In this document: in pieces, positions 59,990-64,000 of the stretch
How positions within the stretch are numbered: the first letter of the stretch is position 1
Layout: each line of letters opens with the position of its first letter
Source of the DNA: UBA5364 sp050259235
GTDB taxonomy: Bacteria > Bacillota_I > Bacilli_A > RF39 > UBA660
Direction: 5' to 3'
DNA: 64,000 bases
NCBI GenBank assembly: GCA_050259235.1
Contig: JBLNAG010000003.1
Span: 16,084-80,083, forward strand
Translations under genes and position numbers: made by a program
Notes under the pieces: generated by a model
What the model was told of the DNA's origin: nothing
What the model saw: the letters and a program-made list of their open reading frames with translations, nothing else
The model's database searches: none

Positions 59990-61718
59990 ATTTTTGATTT
60001 ATTTCTCTTTTTAATAATTCTAAGAATTGATCTTTAGAAACAGTATTTGTTTCTTCACTTCCATATTTACGATAACTTACTAAGCTGTCATTTACTTCTT
60101 TATCACCAATAATTACAGTATATGGAATCTTTTTCATTTGACTTTCTCTCATCTTATAACCAACTTTTTCATCACGATTATCTAATTCTACTCTAATTTT
60201 GTTATTAAATAATGATTCTTTTAAAGAAGTTGCATAATTTTCATGAGCTGCATTATTTACAGTCAATATATTAACTTGAATAGGAGATAACCAAAGTGGA
60301 AAGGCTCCTGCATAATGTTCAATTAATATGCCAATGAAACGTTCGATTGATCCATATATAACTCTGTGTAACATAATTGGTCTTTTTTTAGATCCATCTG
60401 AATCAACATAAGTTATTTCAAAACGTTCTGGTAAATTGAAGTCTAATTGAATAGTTCCACATTGCCATACTCTACCGATTGAATCTTTAACATGGAAATC
60501 TAATTTAGGTCCATAGAAAGCTCCATCACCAGGATTAATTTTACAACTCTTACCTGCTTTTTTGCAAGCTTCTTCTAATATTGCTTCAGCTTTATCCCAA
60601 ACTTCAATTGCTCCAATATACTTTTCAGTTGGTCTTGTTGATAACTCTATTGAATAATCTAAATTAAATACTTTATACATACGATCAATGAAATCAATTA
60701 AACGAATAATTTCTGATTCAATTTGATTTTCTGCCATATAGATATGAGCATCATCTTGCGTAAAAGTTCTAACTCTAAATAGACCATTTAATGCCCCAGA
60801 TGCTTCATGACGGTGAACTAATCCTAATTCACCAACTCTAAGTGGAAGGTCTTTATAAGAATGTAAACTGTTTTTATAAACTAGTAATCCTCCTGGGCAG
60901 TTCATTGGTTTAATAGCATATTTAATATCATCAATACTTGATGTATACATATTGCCACCATAATTATTCCAATGACCTGATATTTCCCATAATTCTTGAT
61001 TTAACATAATTGGTGTTTTAATAAATTCGTATCCTTCTTTACGATGTTCATCGTACCAGAAATTTTCTAATTCATTTCTTAAAACCATTCCATTTGGTAA
61101 CCAGAATGGAAATCCTGGACCAAATTCACTAAACATAAATAGTTCTAATTCTTTTCCTAATTTACGATGGTCTCTTTTCTTAGCTTCTTCAAGAAAATTT
61201 AAGTGTGCATTTAAATCTTCTTCATTTTCAAAGCAAATACCATATATTCTTTGTAACATCTTATTTTTTGAGTCACCTTTGTAATAAGCGCCACTTACTT
61301 TTAATAATTTAAAATTCTTAAGTAATTTAGTACTTTCAACATGTGGCCCACGACATAAATCAACAAACTCATCTTGTTTATAAGCAGTGATTACTTCATT
61401 TGCATCCATATTTTCGATTAAATCAATCTTATATGGATCACCTTTAAACATGTCTAATGCTTCTTCTTTACTTAGTTCCATTCTCTTGATTAGCTTATTG
61501 TCTTTTACTATTTTTTTCATTTCTTTAGCAATTGCTTCTAAATCTTCTTCAGTAATTACTTTATCTCCTAAATCCATATCATAGTAAAAACCTTCAGTAA
61601 TAACTGGTCCTACCCAAAACAAAGCATTAGGATATAACTTCTTTATAGCATGTGCTAAAAGATGTGCACAACTATGATTAAGTACATTCAATTCCTTATT
61701 TTCTTTAATATCTATCAT
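59988..61718 (-). CDS. thrS: Threonyl-tRNA synthetase lacking the TGS domain
   Basis: 576 residues, about 60 fewer than the usual 640. The N-terminal TGS domain is missing and the protein starts in the editing domain (LNHSCAHLLAHAIKKLYP, with the H-x-x-x-H pattern). Class II catalytic motifs follow: motif 2 RHEASGALNGLFRVRTFTQDD, zinc ligand Cys in KPMNCPGG, and motif 3 HRVIYGSIERFIGILIEHY. The anticodon-binding domain ends the protein. The ATG behind GAGGG is well supported, so the short form looks real. Expression is under a threonine-type T-box upstream. Confidence 0.93.
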   Translation of the reverse strand: MIDIKENKELNVLNHSCAHLLAHAIKKLYPNALFWVGPVITEGFYYDMDLGDKVITEEDLEAIAKEMKKIVKDNKLIKRMELSKEEALDMFKGDPYKIDLIENMDANEVITAYKQDEFVDLCRGPHVESTKLLKNFKLLKVSGAYYKGDSKNKMLQRIYGICFENEEDLNAHLNFLEEAKKRDHRKLGKELELFMFSEFGPGFPFWLPNGMVLRNELENFWYDEHRKEGYEFIKTPIMLNQELWEISGHWNNYGGNMYTSSIDDIKYAIKPMNCPGGLLVYKNSLHSYKDLPLRVGELGLVHRHEASGALNGLFRVRTFTQDDAHIYMAENQIESEIIRLIDFIDRMYKVFNLDYSIELSTRPTEKYIGAIEVWDKAEAILEEACKKAGKSCKINPGDGAFYGPKLDFHVKDSIGRVWQCGTIQLDFNLPERFEITYVDSDGSKKRPIMLHRVIYGSIERFIGILIEHYAGAFPLWLSPIQVNILTVNNAAHENYATSLKESLFNNKIRVELDNRDEKVGYKMRESQMKKIPYTVIIGDKEVNDSLVSYRKYGSEETNTVSKDQFLELLKREINQK

Positions 61719-61757
61719 AAATTTCCCTCTTTCTATTATGTGGTACCTATAAATAAA

Positions 61758-61964
61758 TTATCTGAAACTGTTACTTCTTAAATAAAACTTTTTAATTTTT
61801 GGACAATCACGTTTTTTACAATGTTCTATCATTCTAAAATATGGTTCAGAAAGTACATATTTAAATGCACGATCAATAGCTCCAAACGTATTAGTTCCTG
61901 AGAATTGATCTCTTAATTCAATCAATTCAGATAAGGATTTGTCCTCTAAATTAATATATTTCAT
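61758..61964 (-). CDS. 68-residue protein between the T-box and thrS
   Basis: The frame begins MKYINLEDKSLSELIELRDQ, has a Cys pair (EHCKKRDCPKIKKF) and a basic end. Ribosome site AGGGGG. It is the first gene after the T-box terminator, so it should be induced together with thrS when charged tRNA-Thr is scarce. No family recognised. It might compensate for the missing TGS domain of ThrS or be a small tRNA-binding factor, but this is conjecture. Confidence 0.55.
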   Translation of the reverse strand: MKYINLEDKSLSELIELRDQFSGTNTFGAIDRAFKYVLSEPYFRMIEHCKKRDCPKIKKFYLRSNSFR

Positions 61965-61983
61965 ACTACTCGCCCCCTAGTAA

Positions 61984-62195
61984 TAAAAAAGCGCCCCTTA
62001 AATAATATTTAAGGAGCGTTATACGCGGTACCATCCTAATTTTGGCTTAATTTTATAACGGTTTGACCCGGAGATTTCTTTCGAACTCTGCTCATAGATA
62101 GTAATTATTAAAGTTATTTATTAGGCTTACACCATCCCTAATTCGCTTCAAACACTTTTTAATAATCATGTTCTAATCTTCGCATTTATGTACCA
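61984..62195 (-). promoter_or_regulatory. T-box leader of the thrS operon
   Basis: The minus-strand leader of about 210 bases contains the conserved T-box sequence AGGATGGTACCGCG (62024-62038). A terminator CGCTCCTTAAAT/ATTTAAGGGGCG with a T run (61985-62017) is exclusive with the T-box antiterminator. Upstream stem I includes AGGGATGGTG and GTAAGCC-like apical motifs. An ACT triplet in TTACTATC is a candidate specifier (Thr). Uncharged tRNA-Thr should stabilise the antiterminator and turn the operon on. Confidence 0.92.
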
Positions 62196-62223
62196 ATTTT
62201 ATCACAAGAAAATAATTTGTCAA
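62196..62223 (-). promoter_or_regulatory. Promoter of the thrS operon
   Basis: TTGACA (62218-62223), 16-base spacer, TAAAAT (62196-62201) on the minus strand. The -35 box contains the TGA stop of the upstream gene. Confidence 0.8.
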
Positions 62224-64000
62224 TATCTTTTATTAGTTTTCTTTAGTATTTTATAATATTCTGTTTGATAATCTTCATTTGATTCACATCTTTTATTTAT
62301 GTAATCACATATCATATTAAGATTATCATAATAGGCTGTTAGTTCAGCATCACTATAAGCTTTTTGATCAATCATAAAGTCAACTACTGCTCTTTGAGTA
62401 ACTATTGAAGCATAATTTCGAACAGGTATTGTCGTATGACAATAAGCACTTAAATTTAATCCATGATGTCCAATATTATTGACGGAATAACTTGAAGGTT
62501 CATAAATCTCTCCAATACATTTTATGATTTCATCTACCTTACAGTTACTTTCTTTTTTTCTACGTAATTCATCAATTATCTTATCATTACATTTAAATTT
62601 ATTAACACGATAGATAAAAGGTACTCTTCTTTGCTCATCAAAATAATTAGCTACAAAATGATTAGTTAAAATCATAAATTCACTTACGATTGTTCCACTA
62701 ATACCATTATCAAAATTATCTCCATATCCCCTATTATCTAATTGTCTTTTTATTTTCTTTACAGCATAATATTTTTGCTTATAAATATTATTGCTTTTTA
62801 GTTGTTCTGCAAACTCATGCATACCTTTTATTAAATTGGATACATCTCCACTTTTTTCATATATTTTATTAATTTCATCATAACGAAGATTTCTCTTAAC
62901 ATTAATAATAGCTCGTTCAGCAATGAAATTAATACATTCCAAATTAGGAGTAAATTCAAAAAAGTATGCAATTGCTCTTCTATCCTCTCCTGCTTTTAAT
63001 GATAATCTATTAAAAGCTAAATCTTCGGGCAACATAGTTAATACATTTTGCGGAACATAAAGTGTTTCAGTTCTTATAAATGCTTCTTTATCAACAAGGC
63101 AGTTATAAGGAATTAAATCAGCAACATCGCTAATATATACACCAAGTAAATGATTACCATTTTTTAATTTTTGATAAGAAAAAGCATCATCAAAGGAAGA
63201 GGTTCCATAACAGTCTATGGTAATAATATTTTTACGAGTTAAATCAAACCATTTTTCTCCCCTATAATTAACTAATCCATTCGCTTCTTCTAAAACACTT
63301 TCACTAAAAGTAGAATTAATATCATATTTAAAATTAATATTACTAATACTATCATCAATATTTAGATTATCTTTTACTTTAAAAATATTTAATAATTCAT
63401 TAATAAAAAATTTTATTTTTTCTTCTTCTTTTTTCTTAAATTTTTCCCGTTTAAGATTATCAATTTCTTGGTATAAATAATTGATAATATGTCTTTGATA
63501 TTCTTTATCTTCATTTATAGCTGAGGAAACAATAATTAACTTTATAACTTTTTCTAGATAAATAACATCATAATTATGACATTGACTCTTGCAAACTTCA
63601 ATATACTTTTCAAATATTTCAACGATAATTCTTTTACTAATCTCATCTTCTATTACTATTAAATGAGGAAAGGTTTTAAATATTTCTGCTAAATAATTAT
63701 AATTTCTGACATCATATATTAAGTAACTTAAAAAATTATAAACTTGTTCTTTTTCATCCAATTCACGTGTTTGTTTTTTCCAAAAACTTAATCCCAAGAT
63801 TGATTCTTGAACATTATCTTTAATCTTATCATGAAATAATTTGTCATCGTAAAAATCATCAACATTTTGATTTTCAATTCTTTCTACTACTAACTTTCTT
63901 ATTTTTTTCAAGTAATTAATAGCATACTGAAAATCGTCAGATGATAGTCTTGAATAATTCAATTCAAAATACCTAAACACTTTGAATAAGTACTCATAAT
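62220..64000 (-). CDS. RNase II/R-family ribonuclease (5' end beyond window)
   Basis: At least 593 residues are visible; the frame is open to the window edge, and a GTG at 63980 has no ribosome site, so the true start is outside. The RNB catalytic domain begins near ITIDCYGTSSFDDAFSY, with the Asp cluster that binds Mg2+. It continues through YISDVADLIPYN, LPEDLAFNRLSLKAGEDRRAI and PFIYRVNKF. It degrades RNA 3' to 5'. The cold-shock and S1 domains of RNase R are not evident in the visible part, so the subfamily is open. It ends with TGA. Confidence 0.85.
   Translation of the reverse strand, partial: YEYLFKVFRYFELNYSRLSSDDFQYAINYLKKIRKLVVERIENQNVDDFYDDKLFHDKIKDNVQESILGLSFWKKQTRELDEKEQVYNFLSYLIYDVRNYNYLAEIFKTFPHLIVIEDEISKRIIVEIFEKYIEVCKSQCHNYDVIYLEKVIKLIIVSSAINEDKEYQRHIINYLYQEIDNLKREKFKKKEEEKIKFFINELLNIFKVKDNLNIDDSISNINFKYDINSTFSESVLEEANGLVNYRGEKWFDLTRKNIITIDCYGTSSFDDAFSYQKLKNGNHLLGVYISDVADLIPYNCLVDKEAFIRTETLYVPQNVLTMLPEDLAFNRLSLKAGEDRRAIAYFFEFTPNLECINFIAERAIINVKRNLRYDEINKIYEKSGDVSNLIKGMHEFAEQLKSNNIYKQKYYAVKKIKRQLDNRGYGDNFDNGISGTIVSEFMILTNHFVANYFDEQRRVPFIYRVNKFKCNDKIIDELRRKKESNCKVDEIIKCIGEIYEPSSYSVNNIGHHGLNLSAYCHTTIPVRNYASIVTQRAVVDFMIDQKAYSDAELTAYYDNLNMICDYINKRCESNEDYQTEYYKILKKTNKRY

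Overview
The window is a low-GC (about 30% by eye) Gram-positive chromosome segment read with the standard bacterial code: TGA is a genuine stop in several genes. An endospore-forming, Bacilli-like gut Firmicute is the best fit (inference). Support comes from GerE, GerM-like, SpoVS, SpoIIIAH-like, a LysM-GH18 spore hydrolase, the Bacillus-like order ylbD-ylbE-rsmD, SufU, and small-peptide, pilin and ABC gene families. Most genes lie on the minus strand.

Layout: 1-5.1 kb holds a Cas4-like/NERD-like pair, pdp, an XRE regulator, a YmaF-type His-rich protein and small membrane proteins. From 5.1 to 11.6 kb an ssb gene is split by a 5.5-kb integrated element (5906-11410). The element carries a large serine recombinase, a plasmid/CRESS-like HUH-helicase Rep, a highly structured non-coding origin-like region, a GHKL ATPase and a membrane protein. 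A HIT gene beside it is flanked by two copies of the ssb 3' end. From 11.7 to 14.5 kb lie sufB, sufU, spoVS and an unusual tRNA-Gly.

From 14.5 to 31.8 kb come a CrtO-like membrane protein behind a possible attenuator and a P-type ATPase behind a NiCo (czcD) riboswitch. A flavodoxin/FMN-binding pair, a spore hydrolase and a second P-type ATPase with an in-frame TGA follow. The rest is a diacylglycerol-kinase-like enzyme, a MacB-type ABC protein, a cadherin-like surface protein, tex and dinB. From 31.9 to 41.4 kb are a pilin-LRR fusion, a ZIP transporter, yqeY, rpsU, a compact bacteriocin locus (three tiny peptides, a short accessory protein and a C39-peptidase ABC exporter), rsmD-ylbE-ylbD and a DUF2207 protein.

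From 41.4 to 64 kb are parE-plsC-parC, a pilin fused to a C-type-lectin/FGE-like domain whose 3' end is far more GC-rich than its surroundings, ftsK/spoIIIE, eno, murD, a two-gene ABC exporter, a dCMP deaminase, another pilin, a TraX-like protein, tRNA-Arg, gerM, gerE, spoIIIAH, a T-box-controlled thrS unit and a partial RNase II/R-like gene.

The most distinctive systems are the ssb-disrupting Rep/recombinase element, whose att sites can be reconstructed to the base, and the bacteriocin locus, in which two of the three peptides share a C-terminal signature.
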